A stretch of DNA of 64,000 bases from Roseateles_B sp041912595 (GTDB taxonomy: Bacteria > Pseudomonadota > Gammaproteobacteria > Burkholderiales > Burkholderiaceae_C): positions 62,001 to 126,000 of the forward strand of contig JAYRMR010000001.1 of the NCBI GenBank assembly GCA_041912595.1, read 5' to 3'. Below the pieces are notes generated by a model. That model did no database searches and had not been told where the DNA came from. It saw only the letters and a program-made list of their open reading frames with translations. A program made the position numbers and the translations under genes. Below are positions 10,760 through 19,263 of this stretch, piece after piece (the first letter of the stretch is position 1; each line of letters opens with the position of its first letter).

Positions 10760-11293
10760 GTGCAGCACGCCTGGGACAGCTCGAGCAAATGCCTGGAACC
10801 GGCCGCGCTGGCGGCCCTGGCCTGCGCACTGCCGCGGCCGCTGGTCTTCACGAACGGCGTCTTCGACCTGCTCCATGTGGGCCATGTGGCCTGCCTGGAA
10901 CGCGCGCGGCGCCATGGCGCCTGCCTCGTGGTGGCGCTCAACGCCGACGCCTCGGCCCGCGGCCTGGGCAAGCCGGGCGAGCGGCCCGTCCTGCCGCTGG
11001 CGGAGCGGGCGCGGCTCGTCGCGGCGCTGGGCTGCGTGCGCTGGGTGAGCTGGTTCGAGGAGCCGACGCCGGCCCAGTTGATCGAGGTGCTGCGGCCCGA
11101 GGTCTACGTGAAGGGGGGCGACTACCGCGCCGAGTCGCTGCCCGAGACGCGACAGATCGCGCGCTGGGGTGGCCGCACCCTGATCGAGCCCTACCTGGAC
11201 GGTCACTCGACCACCGCGCTGCTGGCCCGGCTGCAGCGCCCGCACCCTCAACAGCGCCGAGACCTCCCCCGATCCCGGCAGGAGGCGCCATGA
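10760..11293 (+). CDS. hldC: D-glycero-beta-D-manno-heptose 1-phosphate adenylyltransferase
   Basis: Nucleotidyltransferase (RfaE domain II type) that makes ADP-heptose from heptose 1-phosphate and ATP. The cytidylyltransferase-fold signature is FTNGVFDLLHVGH, with the HxGH motif at residues 39-42. KGGDY follows, and a late TALLARL stands where the family usually has an (S/T)T-x-IV ending. The GTG at 10760 gives 177 residues, close to the usual 155-165. An ATG at 10718, with GGAGG 12 bases upstream, is an alternative that adds 14 residues. The stop overlaps the next start as ATGA. Kinase and adenylyltransferase are separate genes here rather than a fused HldE. Confidence 0.88.
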   Translation: MQHAWDSSSKCLEPAALAALACALPRPLVFTNGVFDLLHVGHVACLERARRHGACLVVALNADASARGLGKPGERPVLPLAERARLVAALGCVRWVSWFEEPTPAQLIEVLRPEVYVKGGDYRAESLPETRQIARWGGRTLIEPYLDGHSTTALLARLQRPHPQQRRDLPRSRQEAP

Positions 11294-12222
11294 GGGTCGA
11301 ACCGCAGGTGCTGGTCGTCGGGGACTGCATGCTGGATCTCTACCTCGAAGGGGCCGTGCAGCGCATCTCGCCCGAGGCGCCCGTGCCCGTGCTGCGCATG
11401 CAGCGGCGCTCGCCGCGCGCCGGCGGGGCCTCCAATGTGGCGCTCAACCTCGCGAGCCTCGGCTGCCCCTGCAGCCTGGCCAGCTCGCTGGGCGAGGACG
11501 CCGCCGGCTTCTGCCTGGAGCAGCTGCTGGACCACCCGCACATCGAGCGCCATTGGGTGCGCAGCCCGCTCTTTCCCACGACGCAGAAGATCCGCCTGGT
11601 GAGCCAGCGCCAGCAGCTGCTGCGCATGGACATCGAGCAGCCGGTGCCCGCGCCCGTGGCCGAGGCGCTGATGTCCCTCGTGCGGCCGCTGCTGCCGCGG
11701 CACCGCTACCTGCTGCTGTCCGACTACGGCAAGGGCAGCCTGCATGAGAGCGCGCAGCTGCTGCTGGACGCCCGCCGGGCCGGCTGCCGCACGCTGGTCG
11801 ATCCCAAGAACCCCGACCTCGGCGCCTACCGCGGGGCCTGGCTGCTCAAGCCCAATCTGGCCGAGCTGCAGGCGGCGCTCGGGGACTGGGCCGACGAAGC
11901 GGCACTGCGCTGCCGGGTCGACGCGCTGCTGGCGAGCCTCGAGATCGAGCACCTGCTGGTGACACGCGGCGCCGAGGGCATGACGCTGTACTCGCGCAAT
12001 GGTCAGGTGCTGCAGGTGCCGGCCGAGACCCGCGAGGTCTACGACGTCAGCGGCGCGGGCGACACGGCCCTCGCCGCCCTGGCCTGCTTCCTGGTGCGCG
12101 GCGCGGGCCTGGAGCAGGCCGTGCGCATGGCCAACCGGGCCGCCGGCATCGTGGTCGGCAAGTTCGGCACCGCGCGGCTGAGCCTGGCCGAGCTGGGCAT
12201 CTTCGAGGACGACCTGGCATGA
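11290..12222 (+). CDS. hldA: D-glycero-beta-D-manno-heptose-7-phosphate kinase
   Basis: A 310-residue PfkB/ribokinase-family sugar kinase (RfaE domain I type) that phosphorylates heptose 7-phosphate at C1. The N-terminal block GDCMLDLYLEG and ISPEAPVPVL is characteristic of HldA/HldE. AGGASNVALNLASLG is the first PfkB signature. DVSGAGDTALAAL is the second, with catalytic base Asp258. KPNLAEL also matches. It is translationally coupled to hldC upstream (ATGA) and overlaps gmhA downstream by four bases. Together these genes complete the ADP-heptose pathway with the gmhB gene at 1122. Confidence 0.92.
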   Translation: MRVEPQVLVVGDCMLDLYLEGAVQRISPEAPVPVLRMQRRSPRAGGASNVALNLASLGCPCSLASSLGEDAAGFCLEQLLDHPHIERHWVRSPLFPTTQKIRLVSQRQQLLRMDIEQPVPAPVAEALMSLVRPLLPRHRYLLLSDYGKGSLHESAQLLLDARRAGCRTLVDPKNPDLGAYRGAWLLKPNLAELQAALGDWADEAALRCRVDALLASLEIEHLLVTRGAEGMTLYSRNGQVLQVPAETREVYDVSGAGDTALAALACFLVRGAGLEQAVRMANRAAGIVVGKFGTARLSLAELGIFEDDLA

Positions 12223-12860
12223 GCGAAGTCCCACGCTCCCTGGCGACGGCCCCCGCACCGCCCCCCGCACCCGCGCCCGCCGACGACGGCCCGCCCCTCT
12301 TCGACACGCTGCTGCGCGAGCACCTCGAGGTCTTCGTGGCGCTGCACCGGCAGCAGGTGCTCGTGGGGCGCATGGCCTGGCAGATGAGCGCCGCCCTGCG
12401 TGCGGGCCACAAGCTGCTGTTCTTCGGCAATGGCGGCTCGGCTGCCGATTGCCAGCATCTCGCCGCGGAATTCGCCGGCCGCTTCCGCCGCGAGCGCCGG
12501 CCCTTGGCGGCCCTGGCGCTCACCACCGACAGCTCCGTCCTCACCTGCGTGGCGAACGACTACGGCTACGACGAGGTCTTCGCCCGCCAGGTCGCGGCGC
12601 TGGGCCGCCCGGGCGACTGCGCCGTCGGCATCTCGACCTCCGGCAAGTCCCGCAGCGTGCTGCGCGCCCTGGCCGTCGCGCGCGCGGCGGGCCTGCACAC
12701 CCTCGGCCTCACCGGGCGGGACGGCGGCTACATGCCCAGCTTCTGCGACCAGTGCCTCATCGTCGAGCACGAGGACACGGCGCGGATCCAGGAGGCGCAC
12801 CTCTTCGTCGGCCATGCTCTGTGTGCCCAGATCGAGCAGCAGCTCGGCCTGGCCGGCTGA
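12219..12860 (+). CDS. gmhA: sedoheptulose-7-phosphate isomerase
   Basis: SIS-domain isomerase of 213 residues that makes D-glycero-D-manno-heptose 7-phosphate, the first committed step towards ADP-heptose. Family motifs are FFGNGGSAADCQHLAAEF, the loop ANDYGYDEVF, ISTSGKSRSV and the C-terminal VEHEDTARIQEAHLFVGH, which contributes active-site residues. A Pro/Ala-rich stretch of about 30 residues precedes the domain. The ATG overlaps the hldA stop (ATGA). It is clearly the LPS-type heptose isomerase and not the DnaA-regulator DiaA, because the heptose genes are contiguous. Confidence 0.92.
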   Translation: MSEVPRSLATAPAPPPAPAPADDGPPLFDTLLREHLEVFVALHRQQVLVGRMAWQMSAALRAGHKLLFFGNGGSAADCQHLAAEFAGRFRRERRPLAALALTTDSSVLTCVANDYGYDEVFARQVAALGRPGDCAVGISTSGKSRSVLRALAVARAAGLHTLGLTGRDGGYMPSFCDQCLIVEHEDTARIQEAHLFVGHALCAQIEQQLGLAG

Positions 12861-12879
12861 GCGTCCCGCCACGGCCGCC

Positions 12880-15186
12880 GTGTTCAGCTCCTTCTGGATG
12901 GGCGGCTACGAGGGCGCCGACCACGTCAACGCGCAAGGGCAGGCGCTGGACATGGCGCGGGCGAGCGGCCACCTCGACCGGCTCGATGAGGACTACCGCC
13001 GCGCCAAGCGCCTCGGCCTGCGTACGTTGCGGGAGAGCATCGGCTGGCGGCTCAGCGAGGCGCCCGGCGGCGCGCTGGACCTGCGCCGCGTGCACCGCAT
13101 CGCCGACGCGGCGCGGCGGGCCGGCGTGCAGCCGCTGTGGACGCTGATGCACTACGGCGTGCCCGGCGACCTCTCGCTGTTCGACGACGCCCTCATCGAG
13201 CGCTTCGCCCGCTTCGCCGCCGCAGTGGCGCGCACGCTGCGCCCGCGGATGCCCGGCCCGCGCGTCTACACGCCCATCAACGAGATCAGCTTCCTGGCCT
13301 GGGCGGCCACCAGCGGCGGTCTGCTGCGGGACCCGGGCGCGCCCGAGGCCCTGGCCGGCGGGGACGCCGCCAGCACCGAGCACAGCGGCTATGAGGTCAA
13401 GCGGCGCCTCGCCCGCGCCGCGCTGGCGGGCATGGCCGCCATCCGCGCCGAGGACCCCGAGGCGCGCTTCCTGCACGTGGAGCCGCTGGTGCACGTGGCA
13501 CCGCCCCTCGACCGCCCCGAGCTGGCCCCGCTCGCGCAGCAGATCCGCGACTACCAGTGGCAGACGCTGGACCTGCTGTGCGGCCGCCAGGAGCCGGCGC
13601 TGGGCGGCCATCCGCAGGCGCTGGACTGTCTCGGCTTCAACCACTACCACAGCAGCCAGTGGGAGGCTCACAGCGAGGCCCGCCTGGCCTGGCATCTGCG
13701 CGACCCGCGTCGCCTGCCGCTGCATGTGCTTCTTCACGAGGCCTGGCAGCGCTACGGTCGGCCGCTGGCCCTGGCCGAGACCGGCCATGTGGGCATGGGC
13801 CGGGCCGCCTGGCTGCATGAGATGGCCGGCGAGGCCCGCGAGGCCCGGGCCCGGGGCGTGCCGCTGGACGGGGTCTGCCTCTACCCACTGCTGGACCGGC
13901 CCGACTGGCAGGACGGCACACGCTGGCACCGCTGCGGCCTGTGGCATGTGGACGACGCGGCGGCGGGCCGCACGCGCCATCTCGTGCAGGCCTGCGCCGT
14001 GGCGCTGCGAGACTGGCAGCGGCCGGACGCCCCTCGCGAGCGGCGCCTGCTCGTGCTGCTGCCCACGCGCTGGGAGCGGCTGGAGGCCGGGCTGCAGCGG
14101 CTGCTGCGGCGCCTGGCGGCTTCGTTCGAGGTGCTGGGGGTCGAGCCGCCCGGGCCGTCGACGGGCCCCGCGGAGGTCCGCCGCCATGCGCTGGGGCCGG
14201 CGCTGAGCCTGCTGATGCTCCACGGCCTCGGGGCCGGCGGCTGGGCCCTGCATGCCGAGCGTGCCCTCGCCGGCCTGCGCGCGGCGCTCGGGCCGGGCCC
14301 GGCCGGCGGCACCGTGCTCTGGTGGATGCAAGCGCCCGAGGACACCGGGATGCTGCGCCTCGCCCGGGCCGTCTTCCGCGGCGCCGCGCTGGTCTGGCAG
14401 CCGGCGCGGCAAGCGCCTGTGGCGCTCCCGGCCGGCTTCGCCCCCGGCGACCTGATCCTGTGCGATTCCCCGGCCCGGCGCCGCGCCTGGGCCGAATGCC
14501 ATCCCCTGACGATCCCACTGCCCCGCGGCCTGCCCGCGGACCTGCTGCGCCCGCCGCCGGCCGGCAGCTACGAGGCGCAGGAGGCCGAGCGCCTGCTCGG
14601 GCCGCGCACCGGGCCGCGTCTGCTGCTCCCCGCCGCTGCCGACGCCGCGGCCGACCCGGCCCTGCTGCAGGCGCTGGCGGACCGCCTCGCGCTGGCGTTG
14701 CCCGGCTGCCGCCTCTACCGGCTGGGACCGCCCGGCACCGCGCCGGATCCCGCACCGATCACGGCATTGGGGGAGCTGGCGCCGGAGCTGCTGCCCGGCC
14801 TGCTGTGGGCCTGCGATGCGGCCCTCGTCCCGGCCTTCGTCCCAGCCCACGAGCGGCCGGCGCTGCTGGCGCTGGCCCGGGCCGCGGGGCTGCCCGTGGT
14901 GCGCCTGCCCGCCCTCACCGCGCAAGACCTGACCCAGCAAGACCTGACCCCTGCGCTCCTGGCGCTCATCGCCCGACGGATCGGAAGCCGGCCATCCGCC
15001 GAACGCCGGGCTCGCGGGGCGTGGCAGCGCCATCGCGCGGCCCACACCCGGGCCTACCACCACGCAGAGGCCCGGCTGCTCACGGCCCTGGCCGACCTGC
15101 GGGCGCCGGCATCGACGAGCACGACGCCGGCGCCGGCCGCGCAGACGCCATTGCCGCCGCCGCGTCCACGGCCAGACGGTCCCTGA
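12880..15186 (+). CDS. GH1-like glycosidase fused to a glycosyltransferase-like domain
   Basis: A 768-residue two-part protein. Residues 1-380 resemble family 1 glycosidases: the opening FSSFWMGGYEGADH, an acid/base-type TPINEIS (Glu near 135) and a nucleophile-type LALAETGH (Glu near 300). Both catalytic glutamates appear to be kept. Residues 390-768 begin RRLLVLLPTRWERL and resemble a divergent GT-B glycosyltransferase, without a clear EX7E motif. GTG at 12880 is chosen because homologous proteins of this type, as I recall them, begin with this FxSFxMGG block. It follows gmhA by 19 bases. Its last 107 bases overlap the convergent decarboxylase gene. Function is unknown; glycan trimming or transfer is inferred. 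Confidence 0.75.
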   Translation: MFSSFWMGGYEGADHVNAQGQALDMARASGHLDRLDEDYRRAKRLGLRTLRESIGWRLSEAPGGALDLRRVHRIADAARRAGVQPLWTLMHYGVPGDLSLFDDALIERFARFAAAVARTLRPRMPGPRVYTPINEISFLAWAATSGGLLRDPGAPEALAGGDAASTEHSGYEVKRRLARAALAGMAAIRAEDPEARFLHVEPLVHVAPPLDRPELAPLAQQIRDYQWQTLDLLCGRQEPALGGHPQALDCLGFNHYHSSQWEAHSEARLAWHLRDPRRLPLHVLLHEAWQRYGRPLALAETGHVGMGRAAWLHEMAGEAREARARGVPLDGVCLYPLLDRPDWQDGTRWHRCGLWHVDDAAAGRTRHLVQACAVALRDWQRPDAPRERRLLVLLPTRWERLEAGLQRLLRRLAASFEVLGVEPPGPSTGPAEVRRHALGPALSLLMLHGLGAGGWALHAERALAGLRAALGPGPAGGTVLWWMQAPEDTGMLRLARAVFRGAALVWQPARQAPVALPAGFAPGDLILCDSPARRRAWAECHPLTIPLPRGLPADLLRPPPAGSYEAQEAERLLGPRTGPRLLLPAAADAAADPALLQALADRLALALPGCRLYRLGPPGTAPDPAPITALGELAPELLPGLLWACDAALVPAFVPAHERPALLALARAAGLPVVRLPALTAQDLTQQDLTPALLALIARRIGSRPSAERRARGAWQRHRAAHTRAYHHAEARLLTALADLRAPASTSTTPAPAAQTPLPPPRPRPDGP

Positions 15187-16171
15187 AATAGGCCACCGTT
15201 CGCCGCAAGCCCGTGTCCAGGTCGACCTGCGGCGTCCAGCCCAGCCACTGTCGTGCGAGGCGGATGTCCGGCCGGCGGCGGCGAGGGTCGTCTTCGGGCA
15301 GCGGCCGGCAGACCACGCCCGCCGCATGGCCCGTCACGGCCTGCACCCGTGCGGCCAGCGTCGCCATGCTGCATTCCTCGGGGTTGCCGAGGTTCACCGG
15401 GCCGCGCAGGCCGGAGGCCATCAGGGCGATCAGGCCGCGCACCGTGTCGTCCACATAGCAGAAGCTGCGGGTCTGCGTGCCGTTGCCGTAGAGGGTCAGC
15501 GGCTCGCCGCGCAGGGCCTGCACGATGAAGTTGCACACCACGCGACCGTCACCCGGGTTCAGGCGCGGCCCGTAGGTGTTGAACAGCCGGGCGATGCCGA
15601 CATCGGTGCCATGCTGGCGGGCGTAGGACAGCAGCATCGCCTCGGCGCAGCGCTTGCCTTCGTCGTAGCAGGCCCGCGGGCCGATGGGGTTCACGTGGCC
15701 CCAGTCCGCCTCCTGCTGCGGATGCTGCAGCGCGTCGCCGTAGACCTCGCTTGTCGAGGCCTGCAGCAGGCGCGCACCGCTGCGCCGGGCCAGCTCCAGC
15801 AGCTGCCAGATGCCCAGCACGCTGGCCAGGACCGTCTGCACCGGCTGACGCTGGTAGAGCGCGGGGCTGGCGGGACAGGCCAGATTGAAGATGCGGCTCA
15901 CTCCTTCGGCCTCGGGTGGCGGCGGCAGGCAGACGTCGCGATGCACGAAGCGGAAGCGCGGATGATCGCGCAGCGGCGCCAGGTGCTGGAGGTCGCCGCT
16001 GCTGAGGTCGTCGAGCGCGATCACCTCGCAGCCGAGTGCCAGCAGCTGCTCGCACAGGTGGCTGCCCAGGAAGCCGGCGCCTCCGGTGACGAGCACGCGC
16101 TCCCCCGGCCGCCAGGGTGCGTGCGGGGGGTGAGGGGTTTGAAGGGTGTGAGGGGCCGGCGGCGGGCTCAT
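15080..16171 (-). CDS. UDP-glucuronate decarboxylase-like NAD-dependent enzyme
   Basis: Extended SDR of 363 residues, probably forming UDP-xylose from UDP-glucuronate. The NAD-binding motif is TGGAGFLGSH. Features typical of UXS enzymes are NLACPASPALYQ, ASTSEVYGD, WGHVNPIGPRACYDEGKR with the catalytic Tyr/Lys, and ARLFNTYGPR. About 20 Pro/His-rich residues precede the Rossmann fold. It is the last gene of a seven-gene minus-strand operon, and its ATG overlaps the upstream stop (ATGA). The C-terminal Ala/Ser/Pro tail lies in the region overlapping the GH1-like gene. Another NDP-sugar epimerase/decarboxylase cannot be excluded. Confidence 0.85.
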   Translation of the reverse strand: MSPPPAPHTLQTPHPPHAPWRPGERVLVTGGAGFLGSHLCEQLLALGCEVIALDDLSSGDLQHLAPLRDHPRFRFVHRDVCLPPPPEAEGVSRIFNLACPASPALYQRQPVQTVLASVLGIWQLLELARRSGARLLQASTSEVYGDALQHPQQEADWGHVNPIGPRACYDEGKRCAEAMLLSYARQHGTDVGIARLFNTYGPRLNPGDGRVVCNFIVQALRGEPLTLYGNGTQTRSFCYVDDTVRGLIALMASGLRGPVNLGNPEECSMATLAARVQAVTGHAAGVVCRPLPEDDPRRRRPDIRLARQWLGWTPQVDLDTGLRRTVAYFRDRLAVDAAAAMASARPAPASCSSMPAPAGRPGP

Positions 16172-17118
16172 GTGCACACCTCCGCCAGCAGCTGCTGCCA
16201 GTCGCGGACGAAGCGCTCGATGCCGAAACGCTGGCGCGCCAGCTGCTGGCCGGCACGCCCCCACTGCGCGGCGAGCGCATGGTCCTCCAGCAGCGTCTGC
16301 ATCGCGGCGGCGACGCGTTCGATGCGGGTGTCGATGAAGCCGTTCTCGCCGCTGCGGATCACGGTGGACAGCTCCGTCGTCGCCAACCCCACCACGGGCA
16401 TGCCCAGCATCATGGCCTCGATCAGCGCGAGGCCGAGGCTGGTGTAGCGGACCGGGTGGAAGAAGAAGCGGTGGGCCGCCATCAGCCGCGGCAGCTGCCG
16501 GTGGCCGATCTCGCCGAGCCCGCCGGGCAGGCGCTCGCTGTCCATGCCGGCGAGGCTCAGCGGCAGCGACTGCTGCAGCGTGAGATAAAGATCCGCCCCC
16601 AGGCGCCGACCGCGCCGCGCCAGGTGGTTGACGACGACCAGCCCGCGCGCCCAGCCGCCCTGCCAGGGGATGTCCTCGAGCGGCTTCACGCCGTGCTCGA
16701 TCACGCGGACCGGGCAGCGGCCGGCGTCCCACATCAGCGCATTGAAGGGGGTCACGTGCACCAGCATCGTCTGCGGGTCGTCGGCCCAGTGCACGGTGCC
16801 GGTCGGATGATCCTGCGGCGGATCGTGCTCCAGCACCAGGCGCGGCAGGCGCTGCTGTGCCGGGCTCAGCAGGCTCACGCGGTCCTCCTCCCAGGCCTGG
16901 CGGGACTGGTAGAGCACGGCGTCGAAGGCCATCGCATGCAGTGTCTCGGCCGGCGCGTCCTGCACATTGGCACCGAAGGGCAGGTCTCCGCAGCGTCCGC
17001 ACCGGTAAGGAAGGCCGGAGCTGTCCTTCACCAGGAAGAAGTCATGCGGGACCTGGCTGAGGTTGTAGAGGTAGTTGCCATGCACGTGCCAGGTCAGGAT
17101 GCGCAGACGACGCGCCAT
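16168..17118 (-). CDS. glycosyltransferase, group 1 type
   Basis: A 316-residue glycosyltransferase. The N terminus MARRLRILTWHVHGNYLY leads into a Cys-containing loop (CGRCGDLPFG). The C-terminal half shows a group 1 donor-binding arrangement: FFFHPVRYTSLGLALIEAMM, GMPVVGLATTE and a conserved ENGFID. It is shorter than typical GT4 enzymes (350-400 residues), mainly in the N-terminal domain. GGGAG lies about 8 bases before the ATG at 17118. Its first 77 bases overlap the 3' end of the preceding GT9 gene in another frame. Its stop overlaps the next start. Confidence 0.82.
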   Translation of the reverse strand: MARRLRILTWHVHGNYLYNLSQVPHDFFLVKDSSGLPYRCGRCGDLPFGANVQDAPAETLHAMAFDAVLYQSRQAWEEDRVSLLSPAQQRLPRLVLEHDPPQDHPTGTVHWADDPQTMLVHVTPFNALMWDAGRCPVRVIEHGVKPLEDIPWQGGWARGLVVVNHLARRGRRLGADLYLTLQQSLPLSLAGMDSERLPGGLGEIGHRQLPRLMAAHRFFFHPVRYTSLGLALIEAMMLGMPVVGLATTELSTVIRSGENGFIDTRIERVAAAMQTLLEDHALAAQWGRAGQQLARQRFGIERFVRDWQQLLAEVCT

Positions 17119-18247
17119 GGGCAGCTCCCTTGAAGGTGGAAAGGGGAATGGGGACGGCCGCCGCAGCGGCCGTGATCGGCGGCAGCTCGAGCACCGACTG
17201 CAGCGCCTCGAGCACTTCGTAGACGGTCAGCGCGTGCGCGCAGCCGTGGCCCGTGGGGCACTCGCGATGCGCGCAGGGGCGGCATGGCACGGGCTTGCTG
17301 AGCACGCGGTGCAGCGTCGGGTCGGGCGGGGCCCAGCGCGACACATCGCCGCCACTCGAAACGATCAGGCTGGGCACGGCCAGCGCCGCCGCGATGTGCG
17401 AGACGCCCGTGTCGTTGGCGATGAGGCAGCGCGCGCCGGCAATCAGCGCGCCCAGGGTCCACAGGCTCGTCAGGCCGACGAGGTTGTCGCAGGGCGCCCG
17501 CATCAGATCCTCGAGTTGGCGCGCGAGCGGCAGCTCCTCGGGGCTGCCCGTCAGCACGACGCGGTAGCCGGCATCCTGCAGCGCGTCGGCCACGGCCGCG
17601 AAACGCTGGGCCGGCCAGCGCCGCGACGCCAGCTGCGCGCCGGCGTGCAGGCACACATAGGGCGACGCCGCCGAGTGGCCGGGCCACACGCGCGCCAGGG
17701 CCTCGGCGTCCGCGGGCCGAAGGGGAAAGCTCAGGCGCTCGTCCACCGCCGGCATCCCGAGATGGCGGCACAGCGCCAGGAGACGCTGGCTCTCATGGCC
17801 GCGCTCGGGCCAGGGCAGGAAGCGGGACTCCTGCCCCGGAGGCACCCAGCCGCCCTCGCGATGGAAGCCCGCGCACAGGCGCGCCCCCAGCAGCGCCACG
17901 AGGCCATTGCTCGCGGTGCCGCTGCCATGCAGCTGCACGGCCAGGTCGAAGCGCTGGCGCTGCATGTCAGCCAGGAAGGCCGGCAGCGCATCGGGCCGCA
18001 GCGGCTGCTCGTCGAGCCCGGGCCAGCCGGGCAAGCCGATCCAGCGGTCCACGGCCTCATGCCGCGTCACGTAGCTTTGCGCCCAGGGCAGGCCCAGCAG
18101 CGCGATGTCGGCATTGGGAAAGCCCGCCCGCAAGGCGCGCAGGGCAGGCCCCGCGCACAGGAGATCGCCGAGTCCCAGGGCGCGCAGCACCACGATGCGG
18201 CGCACCTCGCCGGGCACAGGCAGGGACAGAGGCAGGGCACGGCTCAT
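17042..18247 (-). CDS. glycosyltransferase family 9 (heptosyltransferase-like)
   Basis: A 401-residue GT9 enzyme, the family that transfers heptose from ADP-heptose. It shows RIVVLRALGLGDLLCAGPALRAL near the N terminus, CLHAGAQLASRRWPAQRFA in the middle, and NDTGVSHIAAALAVPSLIVSSG in the ADP-heptose-binding region. Near the C terminus is a Cys cluster, CRPCAHRECPTGHGC, similar to one in the other GT9 of this operon. The ATG at 18247 overlaps the upstream GT2 stop (ATGA). Acceptor specificity is unknown. It fits an operon that consumes the ADP-heptose made at 1122 and 10760-12860. Confidence 0.88.
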   Translation of the reverse strand: MSRALPLSLPVPGEVRRIVVLRALGLGDLLCAGPALRALRAGFPNADIALLGLPWAQSYVTRHEAVDRWIGLPGWPGLDEQPLRPDALPAFLADMQRQRFDLAVQLHGSGTASNGLVALLGARLCAGFHREGGWVPPGQESRFLPWPERGHESQRLLALCRHLGMPAVDERLSFPLRPADAEALARVWPGHSAASPYVCLHAGAQLASRRWPAQRFAAVADALQDAGYRVVLTGSPEELPLARQLEDLMRAPCDNLVGLTSLWTLGALIAGARCLIANDTGVSHIAAALAVPSLIVSSGGDVSRWAPPDPTLHRVLSKPVPCRPCAHRECPTGHGCAHALTVYEVLEALQSVLELPPITAAAAAVPIPLSTFKGAAHGASSAHPDLARAWQLPLQPQPGPA

Positions 18248-19263
18248 AGAAACATCACCTTGAAATGCAGGGCACCGCGCAACCGCCAGTACACCGAGAG
18301 AAAAGGAATCAGGACGGAGGTGAGCAGCACCTCGCCCACATGCGCGGGCGTGCGGGCGGTGTGACGCAGGCGGCGCGCCGCGAAGGCCAGCACGAGGCCC
18401 AGGGCCGCGGCCAGCGCGACGACGGCGCCCCAGACGGGCCCGGTCCCCGCCAGCAGCGCCCCGAGGATCGTCAGCGCCACGATCAGGTAGTAGTCCCAGG
18501 GCGGCTGCCGCCGCACCCGCACGCGGTAGAGCTGCGGATGCTTGCGGTACAGCAGCGCGTCGAAGAAGACGTTGCGCTGCTGGCGCAGGGACACGCCCCA
18601 GGCCTCGGGCCGCACGGGATGCCACACCAGCGCCTGCTCGCAGCGGCCGACCGGGCCCAGCGCCTCGAGGCGGAACTGCAGGTCGGAATCCTCGCGCCAG
18701 GGGCGTTGGAAGCGCTCGTCGAAGCCGCCGACGAGGTGCAGTGCCGCCCGCCAGACGAAGGCATTGGCCGTCACGAACTCGGCGCGTTCGAGCCCCCGCG
18801 TCATCAGCTCGTGGTCCGTCGGCGCGCGCTCCCGGCTACGGCGGCGCGGCACGCGCACCTGACCCGCCTGCGCGAGCCATTCCGGCCGCATGCCGACGAG
18901 GCCGTGATGCAGCCAGTGGCGGTCCGCGATGGTGTCGTCGTCGGTGAAGGCCACGAGCGGCGCCCGCGCGGCACGCCAGCCGCAGTTGCGCGCCACGGCG
19001 GGGCCTCGGCCCGTCGCCGGCCGCAGACAGCGCAGGGCCGGCGCCCCGGGCCGCTGCGCCAGGCGGTCCACGAGGCGCTGCACCGCATCCTCGTGGCCGT
19101 CATCGACGACGAGGATCTCGTAGCAGGCCGGCGCCAGCGTCTGGTCCAGCAGCGCGCCCAGGCAGCGCTCCAGCAGCGCCGGCCGCCGGTAGGTGGGCAC
19201 GACGACGGACACCAGCAGGGGCAGCGGCACCTGCAGCGGCGGGCTATCCGGGCGCGGCTTCAT
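18244..19263 (-). CDS. family 2 glycosyltransferase with C-terminal membrane segments
   Basis: A 339-residue GT-A fold transferase. It opens with VSVVVPTYRRPALLERCL, followed by ILVVDDGHED and the metal-binding FTDDDTI. The acceptor-side region contains GGFDERFQRPWREDSDLQFRLE-like sequence, a usual GT2 pattern. The C terminus has hydrophobic stretches (YYLIVALTILGALLAG and AVVALAAALGLVLAF), so it is probably held at the inner membrane. It overlaps both neighbours by four bases. Sugar donor and acceptor are not predictable. Confidence 0.87.
   Translation of the reverse strand: MKPRPDSPPLQVPLPLLVSVVVPTYRRPALLERCLGALLDQTLAPACYEILVVDDGHEDAVQRLVDRLAQRPGAPALRCLRPATGRGPAVARNCGWRAARAPLVAFTDDDTIADRHWLHHGLVGMRPEWLAQAGQVRVPRRRSRERAPTDHELMTRGLERAEFVTANAFVWRAALHLVGGFDERFQRPWREDSDLQFRLEALGPVGRCEQALVWHPVRPEAWGVSLRQQRNVFFDALLYRKHPQLYRVRVRRQPPWDYYLIVALTILGALLAGTGPVWGAVVALAAALGLVLAFAARRLRHTARTPAHVGEVLLTSVLIPFLSVYWRLRGALHFKVMFL

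Noticed and set aside
12757..15327. An 856-codon minus-strand open frame
   Set aside because: Antisense to the GH1/GT fusion, with composition typical of shadow frames.
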